From: Candidatus Cloacimonadota bacterium
GTDB lineage: Bacteria; Cloacimonadota; Cloacimonadia; Cloacimonadales; Cloacimonadaceae
Length of the DNA stretch: 64,000 nucleotides
Assembly (NCBI GenBank): GCA_029781115.1
Contig: JAKOXG010000022.1
Span: 55,365-119,364, forward strand
Reading direction: 5' to 3'
Every line of letters starts with the position of its first letter. Position 1 is the first letter of the stretch. The notes under the pieces are model-generated. The model was given only the letters and a program-made list of their open reading frames with translations, had not been told where the DNA came from and did not search any database. Of the stretch, positions 16,549 to 27,732 are shown piece after piece. Both the position numbers and the translations under genes were made by a program.

Positions 16549-19500
16549 ATGAGATACTCATCTTTTTTTGTGTTACTGGCTCTGATGCTGTGTATCTTCG
16601 GCATGAGCTATGCGCAAACAACCGTAACCATAGGTACTGGAACCAGTGGTTATTACGACCCCTTCAATGCCTTTTATGGTTTTAGTCGTTCTGTAGGGCT
16701 TTACACCTGTGCCCAGATAGGACAATTTGGCCAAATCACCAACTTGGGTTGGAGCGTCTCCTCTACCTGCCCTACTGCCATTCCTTACAAGATTTATGTC
16801 AAGGCTACTACCGCAACCGAGTTTGAGCAAATGACTTGGCTTGATTTCACCACTGGAGCCACTATGGTGAAACAGGGAACTTACTCCTTCAGCACCTCAG
16901 GATGGAATACTTTTGCCTTGGATACTCCATTTGCCTACACAGGTGGCAATCTGATCGTGGGCGTGGAAACCAATATTGGCGGTTTTGGAGCCGACACTTA
17001 TCCCATGTTCCACTATACCTACAACACACCAAACTCACACCAACAGTGGAGTGCTAACAATAGCGAACCCACGGGCGATGGAACCTTGGAACCATGGCTG
17101 CCGAACCTGCAAATTGAGCTCTCAGCTCTTGCAGGTGATCCTGTATTATCCGTCAACCCTGCCGGATGGGATTTTGGGCGCGTAATGTTCAATGCTGCAA
17201 GTAGCAAAACCTTCGTCATTGGCAATGCCGGAGGTGGAACTATTACCGTCAATAGCTTGACTCCCACATCCAACGGCTACTTTAGCGTGACAAGTGCTCC
17301 CGCCTTCCCGTTGGTTTTGGCCAGCGGTGCAACTGCAACCTTCACTATTCAGTATGCTCCCACCGCAGTAGGCAACCACAGTGCTATCTTTACCATTGCA
17401 GATGGCCGCGCCACTACAAACGTAAATGTCAGCGGCGAAGGTTTTGACCCCACCATTACCAGTTTCCCTCACTTGGAAAACTTTGATGGAACTTGGACTG
17501 GCTCGCCTCTCGCCCCCGAAACCTGGACGGTAATAAACGCTGACAACGATGGCTACACCTGGAGGCGGGGGAACAGTTGGATCACACCCACTCATTCAAC
17601 TCCTTACGCCGCCTATGGTTCGGGAAACAACAATGACTGGCTGATTACACCCCCCCCTCAACCTCAGCGGCATAGATGTGAGGCTGAAATGGTGGGACAA
17701 GGTGGAAAGTTCCAGCAATCCCAACTCTTACAAAGTCTTTGTATCCACCACTACACCGGAGGTAGCTTCCTTTACCACAGAATTGGCTGATATTGTCTGC
17801 ACCAACACAGCTTGGACTGAGCATTTGCTTAATCTGGATGCATATACCGGACAGACTATTTATCTGGCTTTCTATCAATACGACTCTTCTGCCACCTATT
17901 ATGGATTTGGTATAGATGACTTTCTGCTGGATGAGATTCCTGCCACTCCCGTCGTCGTCTGTACCCCTTATTCCTTGGACTTTGGTGTTGTTCGTTTCAA
18001 CAATCCCACGGCATACCAGAATGTAACCGTGACCAATACCGGTGGCGGCATACTGAACCTGACTGCGGCAGATATAAGTATCTTGGGAATGGATGATGTA
18101 ATGTTTGAGTATGATCCTGTCAACCTGCCTCTTGCCCTTGCAGAAAATGAGAGCGGCGTCATCCCGGTTCGCTACAATCCCACCGAAGAATGGTCACATA
18201 ATGCCACCCTGATTATAGCTTGTCATGGCTATGAGTATCACGTGGTTTTGAGTGGAATTGCTGTTGGCCCAAATGCTTTGTTTGAGAGTTTTGAAGGTAC
18301 CGCCTTTCCACCTCCAGGTTGGACTGTCCATAATGGTGGAGGTACCCAGGGATGGCAAAGGGCTACCACAAGTCCTCGTACCGGAATTGGCCATGCATAT
18401 CTCCGTTACGACTCTGTCGCCCACGATGACTGGTTGATTTCACCCAAGCTCGCTCCTTCAGGTACAAACTGGACCTACAGCTTCTGGGGGACAAATAACA
18501 GTACTAATTTCGATGAGAGGTTCAACGTCTTGGTCTCTACCACAGATGCCAATATCACATCCTTTACAGCAATCGATTTCGATGTGAGTACCGGTGCTTC
18601 AGATTATATGCACCACACCTATGATTTGTCATACTACATTGGCCAAGAGATCTTTGTTGCCATTCAGGCTATCTCCACAGACCAGTTGTATCTGAGCATT
18701 GATGACGTGTCTGGTCCAGATATCGTGGTGGAAACACCCTCTGCACCCGTGTTGGTCAGTCCCGCTGATGCTGCTATCATGGCTCCCCGCAATCCTGTCC
18801 TTTCTTGGATTTCCGCTGCTGGTGATATCGTCACCGGCTATAAGGTATATTGCGATACAAACAATCCGCCCACCACATTGGTGGCAGATGTCACTACTAC
18901 AAGCTTCACCTTCACAACGGCTCTGCTACCAGAAACAGAGTACTATTGGACGGTGAAAGCCTACAACAGTGCAGGCACAAGCGCAGCAGCTACGCCCTTC
19001 AGCTTCACTACTGTTCCCGGTGGTTTGGCATACATAGGCAATGAAACTACCTACAATACAACTTCTGCCTATCCAGCCGTTTACGGTGGACGGTATATGA
19101 ATGCATGCGAACAATACATCGTCACTGCGGCTGAAATGACCGCCGCTGGGGCTTTGGCTGGTAATATTACCACCATTGGTTTCAACGTCTGTAGTACAAA
19201 TGGTTGTGGCAGCCTGCCCAACTTCACCATTGGTTTGCGGAATATTGCTGATACCGAATTTGCAGATAATCACTTCTTGCATGGTGTCCTGGAAGTGCAC
19301 ACAGAGCTTGCCTATACTCCCACAGCGGGATGGAACGAGCATACCCTCACCAGACCCCTCTACTGGGATGGTGTATCAAGCATCCTAGTACAAACCAGCT
19401 TTGACATGCAGGAAGAACACACGAATAACGCCAGTACCTATCATACCAGTACATCGCCTGCATATCGAGCCATGTATTACTGTGATGACGATTCTAATTG

Positions 19501-21625
19501 GAATACTGCCACAACGGGAACTCGCAGCTACAACCGTCCCAACATGAAGCTGCTACTTGAAGCACCAGCGGTCGCTGTTCAAGCAGCACCCATTCTTACC
19601 TATCCTGCTGATGCTGCCGGTGGCCTTCCCCAAGCAGGCTTTGAGCTTGTCTGGGAGGCTGATATGCTTAATGGTGGAATACCAGACAGGTATGGTGTGT
19701 GGATGAACGACAATCCAGATCCAGATGAGGTATATAATGGTTACTATTGGGAAACTACCAATACCTACTTCAACCCTGTCACCGAAGGAGGCATGAGCTT
19801 AGTTTATAGCCAGTGTTATCATTGGACCGTTGTCGCATTCCAAGGTGACACGGAAGCTCAGGGAGAAGTTCGCTTCTTTAGCATCCAAGCTGATCCTACC
19901 GTCTCCACCTGCCCCTGGACAGAGGACTTTGATTCGGTTGCCGAAGGTGAAATGCCGGTTGGATGGGCTGTCATTGCTTCCCATACTGGAGATGATTACA
20001 GGGGCTGGGCTGCCAGTTCTTATTACATGCCCAGCTCGGAGCCTAATGTTGCATTGGCGGATTATCACACATCATACCCCAAAGATGAGTGGATGATTAC
20101 TCCTCCCATTAGCATGGAGGCTGGGCAGAGCTACGCAATTGAATTCAAAGTACGAGCTCCAGGTTATGGTGGATTGTATGAAGCCCTGGCAGTACACTGG
20201 GGCACAGCTCCCACCGTGGACGCCATGACCGCCAATCCGGCCCTGTATGATGATAATCAGATAGCCCATAGCTCTTGGACTCAAAAATCACTATCGTTCA
20301 CCGCACCCAGCACAGGTCTCTATTACTTTGGTTGGCATGCCAAGTCGCAAGCTGATGTGTGGTACTTAATCGTGGATGATATCCATATCTTTGAGGTATT
20401 TGCTACAGACCTTGCTGCCACCGGAATTGATGGTAGTTTGCTTGGCAAAGTTGGCAGCACTATTGAACACCAGGTGTCCGTGAAGAATCTAGGTTGTGAG
20501 GCTCAATCCAACTACACCATCTACATCAAAGAGCAAGGCTCGGGAACAGTATTGGGCCAACGACTGATTTCGGATATAACCAACCCCTTTCAAAGCAAGG
20601 TGTATACAGTAAGCTGGGTTCCAAACACCACAGGCCCCAAGAGTGTTTACGCTGAAGTGGTGCTTGTCGGTGATCAGGATGCTTCCAACAACGTTACCCC
20701 AGCAATTAGTGTGACTGTCTATCCCTCAAATACGGAACTCCTCTCCGTGGGTGCCAATGAAGGGCTGTACGAAGTAAATTACTGTCCCTTGGACGTCTAT
20801 TTCAAAGCTTCCGTGGTAGAAACAATCTACTTGGCCAGCGAGATTCAAGCAACTGCCGGGCAGATCCAGGGACTTATCTATTACAATCATTTCAGAACGG
20901 CCCGAACTGTACCCGCACAGATCTGGATGAAAAACACCGACGCTACAAACCTGAGTGCGGGATGGTCTGCTTGGAATGGCTATACGCTCGTATTTGATGG
21001 CACCATCGAATGCCCCACGGGCGTCAATGAAATCTTTATCCCCATATCTCCTTTCACCTATACGGGTGAAAATCTGAGCATCAGAACCTCTAAAACTTTT
21101 GAGGATACTTGGAATAGTTCCAACTACTGGGTAGTCACGCAGGATCTGAACTATCCAAATAGAACCAGATATTTCAGAAGTAATACTGCCGGTGCTGTGG
21201 TTTACGATAACCCTGCTACCGGATTTGTGGTTAACAATGTGCCCAATATCACCTTCATCATGGCTCCTGCCACCTTGGTCGCCTCCTTGGCAGCTCCTGC
21301 GGTGGATATGACTCTCTCCGGCACGGACGCAGTGCTGAATTGGGCACTGATCCCCTATGCCTACAACTACAAGGTCTATGCCTCAGAAAACCCCTTCGGC
21401 TTCGGTGACGAGCCTGTAGCCACAGTCTACACCAATAATGCCACCGTAGCTGCAACAGCAGGCAAATGCTTTTACAAAGTCACCGCTAATACCTATCGTG
21501 ACTTCAGAAAAGCACCAGTTGTAATTCGAAATCTGGAACCAAGACACCTCAGAGTTATAGATGACGACCTGAGTAACAGCCCAACTCTAAACAGAGCTCA
21601 GAGATTCATACTCGATGACAAGTAA
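16549..21625 (+). CDS. Giant choice-of-anchor/FnIII surface protein, frame broken at a C8 tract
   Basis: Two overlapping frames (16549-17790 and 17678-21625) form one gene if one C is removed from the run of eight C at 17650-17657. The restored protein would be 1,691 residues, with DWLITPP reading smoothly into LNLSGIDVRLKWWD. It has an N-terminal signal peptide (residues 1-22, ending SYAQ), ASH/choice-of-anchor-D-like domains (DFGRVMFN and DFGVVRFN), three cleaved-adhesin/choice-of-anchor-J-like domains marked by DWLITPP, DDWLISP and DEWMITPP, FnIII-like modules and a CARDB-like region. The role is probably adhesion or polymer binding at the cell surface. No T9SS sorting domain is obvious, and about 45 unusual residues follow the usual FYKV ending. 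The ATG follows AAGGAGAAAGAT. The shift may be real, phase-variable, or a sequencing error. Confidence 0.8.
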
Positions 21626-21675
21626 ACTCGTCAAACCTGCACCTTTTTAGGCAATGACTTTGAGATACAAGAAAT

Positions 21676-21712
21676 AGCCCCCGGGTCTTAGGATCTGGGG
21701 GCTTATTCTTTT
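21676..21712 (+). terminator. Rho-independent terminator of the surface-protein gene
   Basis: AGCCCCC (21676-21682) pairs with GGGGGCT (21697-21703), followed by the T-rich TATTCTTTT. It is 50 nt after the stop codon. Confidence 0.75.
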
Positions 21713-22301
21713 CACGGATACACACGGATGGGCCAGCAAGCTGGCAGTTGTCAGCGAGTGAGTTGTGAGTTGTGAGCGGCTGCGCTGGCTTCAGAGTTGT
21801 GCGTGATCTTGGCGGAAAGCGAGACCATAAATGCCAAGGTTCTTTTCCACGGATGATCACGGATTAACACGGATGGGTTATTATAAAGTCCACGAATTAC
21901 ACGAATTGACACGAATGAAAGTAAATACGTAAATAATGGGATGAGTACGAGCCTGCGAGCGGTGCGGGTGCCAAGTGTAATGAATGTCGAACCTACACCT
22001 GATAGACCGATCACTGCCCCCCCCTATTCGTGAACATTAGTGTTTATTCGTGGAAAACGTCAAAAGCCCCAGAGTAGCACGGATTTCAAGATGTAACAGA
22101 GCAAAACCTTATCATGACCTCTCCCCTTAATCCTGTTTTAATAGGTGTTAATTCGTGAAATTCGTGGGAAAAGAAAGTGCTACAGAGCAGTGCGTTTTTC
22201 CAGATGCAACAGAAACTGCGCCCGAAACAGACACTCCATTAAATCCCTCATCCGTGCCCATCCGTGTCCATCCGTGGAAAAGAAAAAAGTTCATCCGTGG
22301 A
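21712..22301. repeat. Composite repeat locus E (CCACGGAT/CCACGAATT arms, two M1 modules, heptamers)
   Basis: Plus-orientation arms at 21712-21730, 21847-21875 (GGAT type) and 21890-21917 (GAATT type). Inverted arms at 22025-22053, 22146-22168 (GAATT type), 22249-22277 (GGAT type) and 22292-22301. Two M1 modules lie in reverse orientation at about 22060-22130 (GATGTAACAGAG, CCCCTTAA, close to copy B) and 22175-22240 (GAGCAGTGCG). A GTTGTGA heptamer run with GCGGCTGCGCTGGCTTC lies at 21759-21794 and CGAGACCA at 21821. The order GGAT-GAATT / inverted GAATT-inverted GGAT mirrors copy A on a larger scale. No gene was seen in this 600-bp stretch. Confidence 0.8.
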
Positions 22302-22383
22302 AAAGCTTGCCCACCACAAAACACTTGACAATCCCTACCCCTATAAAATCAAGGTTTAAACCGAATTGGTGGTGAAGAACACA

Positions 22384-24069
22384 ATGATAGCCATAAACAT
22401 AGACAACAGATTAGACCGCTTTCAAAATCGAATCCGTTATGCTTTCGAGTATGCTCTCTCCGCATTGGGATACAGTTATCTCTTTGTGGAACACAGGGAG
22501 CAAGTGGGCAAAAATGACGTGTTGATCCTCTACGGATACACGGAGCCCACCAGCGAAGAACTGCAACAGATTTCGAGTGACTACATCACCATTTTCATCC
22601 AATGTGAGCCGGATCTTTATGATGATTCCGCATATACGGCGGCGAAATTGAAGAGCAATCTGCGCAAGGTGAGCCTGCTCTCCCCCACCTTGGTGATCAG
22701 CTCTCATGCTTTTGAATATCCGGCGGTGAACTACACTGAAGGTTGCCTGAAGGCGGGCAAGATCACCTTTGACCTGATAGCAAACATCTTCTTCAGGCTG
22801 TCTATGCGTGAAGAAGTCATCTGCGCTGCGGGAAATGAAGACTTTACCCTGGCGGACAGTCAAAGCGTCTTTCATGACAATATGGAAAGTCCCGCGGTGG
22901 ACAATCTGCTCTGGCTGCTGGATTCCATGATCGTGGAATATGTGCGTTCTTCGGGCACTTATATCAGCAGAAAGCTGAAGTGGCCAAGAGGAGAAAAAGC
23001 CGCAGTCTGCCTCACTCACAGCGTTGATGCCCTGCAAAAGTGGAGCATTTCTTCACTGCTGCTGGGCATTGCCGATGATCTGGCGCTCTTTTTCACCTTC
23101 AAGTGGGGGCGCCTCTGGCACGAGATGAAGGGCAAACTCAAATACCTCTTCACCAACTACGAGCTGTATTGGAACTTTGCCGAATACCGCAATTTGGAGC
23201 GCGACGCCAAGGTGAAAAGCAGCTGGTTTTTCGCCTCCGAAGCGTGCGAGGATATAGACTATAGCCTGGATGATGCAGACTTGCTCGAGGAGATCCAAAA
23301 CCTGGAAAAGGAAAACTGCGAAATAGGCCTCTTAGCCACCGCAGACAAGCTGAATCGGGACGACTTTTTGAGCCGTAAACAGGTATTGATACACCTCTTA
23401 CACAAGACCAACATCGGCGTTCGTCAATTAGGTTACAAGACCAACGCCAAGATTTTGGAGCTGCATTCCAAGCTCTCACCCGCCTACGGACAAAGCCACG
23501 CCCCGGATGAAACAGTGGGCTTCAAATATGGTTTTGGCCTGCCGTGGATGCCTTGGATAGCCCAGGCGCAGAGCGGCTTTTGGGAAATTCCGGTGGTGCT
23601 GCGAGACAAGTATCTGATGGTGACCAATTACAAAGAACTGCCTCTGGATGATGCCAAGCGCATGGTGAAGAAGATCTTCCAGCAATGCGTCAAATCTGGC
23701 AGCGTGATGGGCATAGATATGAGCGTGGCCGCCTGGGCAGACATCAGCTACATGGACAAGCTGTATCCCTTTATTTTGGAAATGATTAAGACTGTAGACA
23801 CCTGGATCAGCAGTCCGGCCAAGATTGCAGATTGGTGGCAAAAACGGGCAGCCGTGATGGTAGATGAATCTGAATATGAAGTGAGCGTGAGCTTTGCTAA
23901 CGATATGGAAAGCTTTACCCTGCAACTGATTGGCGATATCAGGATCAAGGAAATCCTGAACGGCAACCAACACGAGCTGGAATATGAAAACGCCACCGCC
24001 AAAGACAATATCATCTCCTTCAAAGACGTGAAAGCGGGCGATGTGGTGGTGATGAGGATAGACAGATGA
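22384..24069 (+). CDS. Polysaccharide-deacetylase-like pseudoenzyme (DUF7033-type)
   Basis: About 561 residues, cytoplasmic, resembling long NodB-fold proteins of polysaccharide loci. The fold landmarks are present but their metal and catalytic residues are changed: LTHSVD at 210-215 where LTHDVD is usual, GLLAT at 315-319 where GLHGS is usual, and GVRQLG at 345-350 where RQHY is usual. Loss of the Asp and both His argues against deacetylase activity, so a binding or scaffold role is more likely. The C-terminal 80 residues form a beta-rich addition. ATG 22384 is chosen (GGTGGTGAAG upstream); the frame is open to TTG 22366. It lies 35 nt before the WecA-like gene in the same direction, linking it to glycan initiation. 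Confidence 0.65.
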   Translation: MIAINIDNRLDRFQNRIRYAFEYALSALGYSYLFVEHREQVGKNDVLILYGYTEPTSEELQQISSDYITIFIQCEPDLYDDSAYTAAKLKSNLRKVSLLSPTLVISSHAFEYPAVNYTEGCLKAGKITFDLIANIFFRLSMREEVICAAGNEDFTLADSQSVFHDNMESPAVDNLLWLLDSMIVEYVRSSGTYISRKLKWPRGEKAAVCLTHSVDALQKWSISSLLLGIADDLALFFTFKWGRLWHEMKGKLKYLFTNYELYWNFAEYRNLERDAKVKSSWFFASEACEDIDYSLDDADLLEEIQNLEKENCEIGLLATADKLNRDDFLSRKQVLIHLLHKTNIGVRQLGYKTNAKILELHSKLSPAYGQSHAPDETVGFKYGFGLPWMPWIAQAQSGFWEIPVVLRDKYLMVTNYKELPLDDAKRMVKKIFQQCVKSGSVMGIDMSVAAWADISYMDKLYPFILEMIKTVDTWISSPAKIADWWQKRAAVMVDESEYEVSVSFANDMESFTLQLIGDIRIKEILNGNQHELEYENATAKDNIISFKDVKAGDVVVMRIDR

Positions 24070-24104
24070 AGCCAAAAAGACGGGAAAACCAATAGGAGAA
24101 TGAC

Positions 24105-25139
24105 GTGAACCACCTTATCATATTGATTGCAGCAGTTTTGACCCATGTTCTCACCCACCTCTTGGTTCCGTTGAATATCAAGTTTTCCCTCAAGAAAAAA
24201 CTGGTTGCCGTGCCGGGTGAGCGTCATATCCACAAAAAGGTGACTCCGCTTGCAGGCGGACTCTCTTTTGCCTTGCCGATGTTGGCCATCCTGGCAGTTT
24301 TGGGCATCGTGTTCATCTCGGAGCCGGAAGGCATAATGCTGTTGCAGCTCAGTGGAGTTGGGATCATCGTTTTGATCATTGGCCTGCTGGATGACCGCTA
24401 CGACAGCAATGCCTGGGTCAAGTTTTTCGCTCAATTGGGCATCGCCCTGGTGATGTATTTGATCGGTTTCAGGGTGATCTATCTCACCAATCCCTTCGGA
24501 GAAGACTTCACGCTGGCAGGCTTTTCCTTGCCGCTCACCATTTTGTGGTATTTGGTGATGATGAACGCCATCAACCTCATAGACGGCATGGATGGCTTGG
24601 CTACAGGGATTGCGGCCATCGTGAGCGGAGTGCTCCTGATCGTGGGAATCAAGCACGCAAACATGCAGGTGACCCTGCTTTCATCCATGCTTTTTGCCGG
24701 AACGCTGGCTTTCTTGCGTTACAACTTCCATCCCGCCAAGATCTTTTTGGGAGACACAGGCTCACTTTTTATAGGTTTTATCATCGCCGCCATCAGCACC
24801 ACGGGCAACCAACAGTTTAAGGGCATCACCTCCATCACTTTAATGATCCCGCTCACGGTGATGGCTGTTCCCATCCTGGATGTGGTATTGGCGGTCTTCA
24901 GACGTATCAGCGTGGGAAATATCTTCAAACCGGACAAAAGCCATATCCACCATGTGTTGCTGGAGCTGGGACTCTCGCAGAAGACAGTGGCTCTGATCGT
25001 CTATTTTGTGACGCTGCTCTTCGGCCTGATTGCGATAGGCTTTTCCTTCTCCTCGAGCAAGATACTATTCAGCGTGCTGATGTTTATCTCAGCCTTTGCC
25101 ATTGTGACCTGGTATCTGGTGATGTCGCGGCGGAAGTGA
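24105..25139 (+). CDS. Undecaprenyl-phosphate GlcNAc-1-phosphate transferase family (WecA/TagO/MraY-like)
   Basis: A 344-residue protein with about ten membrane segments and the motifs of polyprenyl-phosphate N-acetylhexosamine-1-phosphate transferases: PGERHIHKKVTPLAGGLS near the N-terminus, LLDDRYD, the catalytic NAINLIDGMDGLATG, FLGDTGSLFIGF and the C-terminal KSHIHHVLLELG, which is typical of WecA/TagO and not MraY. It would start lipid-linked glycan synthesis at the inner membrane by adding an amino-sugar phosphate to undecaprenyl phosphate. The GTG start at 24105 has an AGGAGA ribosome site. Its stop lies 3 nt from the stop of the convergent PorZ-like gene, so the two transcripts meet end to end. 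Confidence 0.85.
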   Translation: MNHLIILIAAVLTHVLTHLLVPLNIKFSLKKKLVAVPGERHIHKKVTPLAGGLSFALPMLAILAVLGIVFISEPEGIMLLQLSGVGIIVLIIGLLDDRYDSNAWVKFFAQLGIALVMYLIGFRVIYLTNPFGEDFTLAGFSLPLTILWYLVMMNAINLIDGMDGLATGIAAIVSGVLLIVGIKHANMQVTLLSSMLFAGTLAFLRYNFHPAKIFLGDTGSLFIGFIIAAISTTGNQQFKGITSITLMIPLTVMAVPILDVVLAVFRRISVGNIFKPDKSHIHHVLLELGLSQKTVALIVYFVTLLFGLIAIGFSFSSSKILFSVLMFISAFAIVTWYLVMSRRK

Positions 25140-25142
25140 CCT

Positions 25143-27674
25143 CTAACGGATCAGCACAAACTTCCCTCTGCCCACCTCTTTACCATCTGTAGCAACCACA
25201 AAGAAATAAACTCCGGAAGCACAGTAGTTTCCTGTCTCGTTTTGCCCATCCCACTCAAAGCGGAAGAAAACGTTTTCCTTGAGCGTAGCCACCAAAGCAC
25301 CGGAACTGTCGTAGATCCGGCATTGCTTGGTTCCCATGGGCATTTCGCCTGAAGGTTCGTTGACGATTTGCACCGTTTTGCCAGGGCCGGGCGAGAAGGG
25401 ATTAGGATAAGCCTTCAGTGTTTTAAGTTTGCTGGGTGTTTTGACGGTTTTACCGATTTCCAGGGTGTTAAGTCCATCGGGTGTGCCGATGAGGAGCAAA
25501 CCTTGGGAAGGCTCATATCCGAGGGCAGTGATATGCGCTGAGAGCAGGGGCGAATTTGCCGGATAGTAATTTGTAAAGCGCTCCTTGACAGGATCATACA
25601 TGCTGATGCCGTTTGCCAGAGTGCCGATCCAGATGCGCTCGAAGGGGTCTTTGAAAATGCAGGTGGGAAAGGTGCGCTCGGAGCCATAAAGCCTCTCTTC
25701 ATCCACATAATAGAGCATATCCCGCTCCCAACTGTTGCTGGTAGTGCTGTAGCGATAGCGTTTGATGGCGGTATCATATTTATACCAATACGTTTCATTC
25801 CACATAAAAAGTCCGGAGCTGCAGGCAATCCAGTGTTGCAGGCCTTCATAGGGACTTTCGACGGTCACCACGCCATAGATATCGGCACTGGCAAGTTCTT
25901 GAGCTGGCGGCACTACCCAATGTCCGGCAGACCCCGTGACGGGCACAGAGTCGTGGTTCCAGATAGCCAAACCGTGGTCATTGCGTGAGCCAAAGAAGTA
26001 TTGGCGGCCATTGTGGCTCATATAATTGACCCATTGCCTGTTGAGCGAAGGGATGGTCAGGTTGCCGATGTGCTCGATGTTGGGATCCAGGATGGTGAAG
26101 CCTCTCCCGGAGCCAGCGACAAAGGTGTTTCCAGATAAGTCTGTCCCGATGTAGGGAATAGTGGAGCCGAACAATTTTGGCGATGCGTTAAAACCGCCCC
26201 ATCTGCCGGTTTCATGGTTCCAAAAGCGTGTTCCCGTGCCATTCATGTGAATCCAGGTGTTGTCTTGCTCGTCCCAGATGGTGATGCCATTTTCCCAATC
26301 GGGAGGGCTTTGATTTGACACGTCCCAGGCACCAAACCACTTGCGGTTGAGCTTGTCCACGTTGACAGCGAGGATATTGTCGGAATGGAGCGGACTGTTT
26401 GCCACGTTGAAGGTCTCCCACTGGCCATCTTTCCACCTGCTCACACCCAATGAACTTTTACGGGTGGGGCCGGCAGCGTAGTTACCACTGCTAAACCAGA
26501 CTGCATAATCTTGGTCTACGGCGATCTGATTGATCTTGGGAAAGCCGATGCCATTGGATTTGAATGAGTTCCAGCCATCTTCCTCAAGGCGATACACCCC
26601 GTCTCCCCAAGTGCCCAGATAGACGTTTCCATCTTTGCAAAGAATGCGGGATACGCAACGTGTGCCCAAGCCATTCTCTTTGAAATCATAATGATGAACG
26701 GTGCCGTCAGGTTCAATCCTGCTAAGCATGGCTGCCAAAGAGTCTTGATCTGCATACAGCATCTTATCTTCATCCCAGGTTCCATAAGCCACCCAGAGGT
26801 CATTATTTGCATCCAAGGCAAAGGTAGAGATGACTTCATTCTTGAGCTCCAAGCCACAGGTATAGGAAGTCCAGCCCGCTTGATAAGGGTCGATGGAATG
26901 CCGATGGATGGAGCTTCCAGTGCTGACGGCGATGTAGTTGCCGTTGATCTCCAGCTTGGGGCATGCACCCAGAGGAGTGGGAGTGTTCAAAGCACGCCAA
27001 GCGGCATCAGTAGCCAAGGAATCCAGATGCACATAGTTCAGGCCGGCTGCGCTGCAGAGCCAAAGATAGCGGTTATCGCCCAACGCCATACCGGTCAGTT
27101 CATCTGAAAGCAGGGCTCCGCCTGTATTTTGCCGGTTGTAATTATGCAACATCAGCGGAAAGCTCACCCCGGGAAGATAGTAGTATTCCGCTATGCCGCT
27201 CATGGTGGCTACCAAGATGCGGTCTCCGGCTTGCAAGATCTTTCTCACCCGGTTGGATGAAAGTCCCAGGTTTTCATTGAGCACCTGTATACCTTTGGGG
27301 GATACGATGCTGATACCTTCAAATTCGCTGCCAAGCCAGAGCGCTGAACTGCCATCCATGCTTTGCAGATGGCGGATATCGTTGTTTGGCAGGCCGTTAC
27401 CGGTGTTCCAAGAATTGGTTTGCTCCCAGTGAGTGATGGAAGTGGCAGCATCCGGAGCGGTGATCTCCACCACGCCACCCCAGGAAGAAAAGACGAGCTT
27501 GTCACCTTGGGTGATGATGTCGAAGACGTGTGAGGTATTGGTGAAAGTTTGCCAAGCTCCGGCAGATAAAATGCCTACACAAAACATCAGGAACAAGGCA
27601 CTGAGGATAAAAGACTTGGCTGAGCTATTGCGCTTTGGTATTGATTTTATATACATGGGACTGCTTTGCTCCAT
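25143..27674 (-). CDS. PorZ-like two-component-propeller protein with C-terminal sorting domain
   Basis: About 843 residues. After a positively charged N-terminus and signal sequence (FILSALFLMFCVGILSAGA) come many repeated propeller blades with LWLGSEFEGIS-, VYLGTWGDGVY- and IWIGTLANGIS-like strands, as in two-component regulator propellers and PorZ. The last 100 residues, from LKAYPNPFSP through IYDSSGALV, FEWDGQNETG, ASGVYFF and GKFVLIR, form a FlgD-like/type A T9SS sorting domain. PorZ is a surface component of the type IX system that also carries such a domain, and the neighbouring sprA gene supports this reading. A general T9SS cargo propeller is the alternative. Start is uncertain: ATG 27674, or ATG 27656 with GGAG 12 nt upstream. 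Confidence 0.7.
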   Translation of the reverse strand: MEQSSPMYIKSIPKRNSSAKSFILSALFLMFCVGILSAGAWQTFTNTSHVFDIITQGDKLVFSSWGGVVEITAPDAATSITHWEQTNSWNTGNGLPNNDIRHLQSMDGSSALWLGSEFEGISIVSPKGIQVLNENLGLSSNRVRKILQAGDRILVATMSGIAEYYYLPGVSFPLMLHNYNRQNTGGALLSDELTGMALGDNRYLWLCSAAGLNYVHLDSLATDAAWRALNTPTPLGACPKLEINGNYIAVSTGSSIHRHSIDPYQAGWTSYTCGLELKNEVISTFALDANNDLWVAYGTWDEDKMLYADQDSLAAMLSRIEPDGTVHHYDFKENGLGTRCVSRILCKDGNVYLGTWGDGVYRLEEDGWNSFKSNGIGFPKINQIAVDQDYAVWFSSGNYAAGPTRKSSLGVSRWKDGQWETFNVANSPLHSDNILAVNVDKLNRKWFGAWDVSNQSPPDWENGITIWDEQDNTWIHMNGTGTRFWNHETGRWGGFNASPKLFGSTIPYIGTDLSGNTFVAGSGRGFTILDPNIEHIGNLTIPSLNRQWVNYMSHNGRQYFFGSRNDHGLAIWNHDSVPVTGSAGHWVVPPAQELASADIYGVVTVESPYEGLQHWIACSSGLFMWNETYWYKYDTAIKRYRYSTTSNSWERDMLYYVDEERLYGSERTFPTCIFKDPFERIWIGTLANGISMYDPVKERFTNYYPANSPLLSAHITALGYEPSQGLLLIGTPDGLNTLEIGKTVKTPSKLKTLKAYPNPFSPGPGKTVQIVNEPSGEMPMGTKQCRIYDSSGALVATLKENVFFRFEWDGQNETGNYCASGVYFFVVATDGKEVGRGKFVLIR

Positions 27675-27732
27675 CAAAACTTTTGTAAGTTGTTTACTGC
27701 GGTTGAATGAGTAAAAGTCATCATCTCATCTC

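Noticed and set aside
22325..22350. TTGACA followed by TATAAA upstream of the deacetylase-like gene
   Set aside because: The spacing is only 11 bp. A similar pair at 50379-50403 has 13 bp. Neither fits a sigma-70-type promoter.
23476..24075. Long minus-strand frames opposite the deacetylase-like gene and wecA-like gene
   Set aside because: They are shadows of well-supported plus-strand genes, with His/Gln-rich composition, no ribosome site and no known motif.
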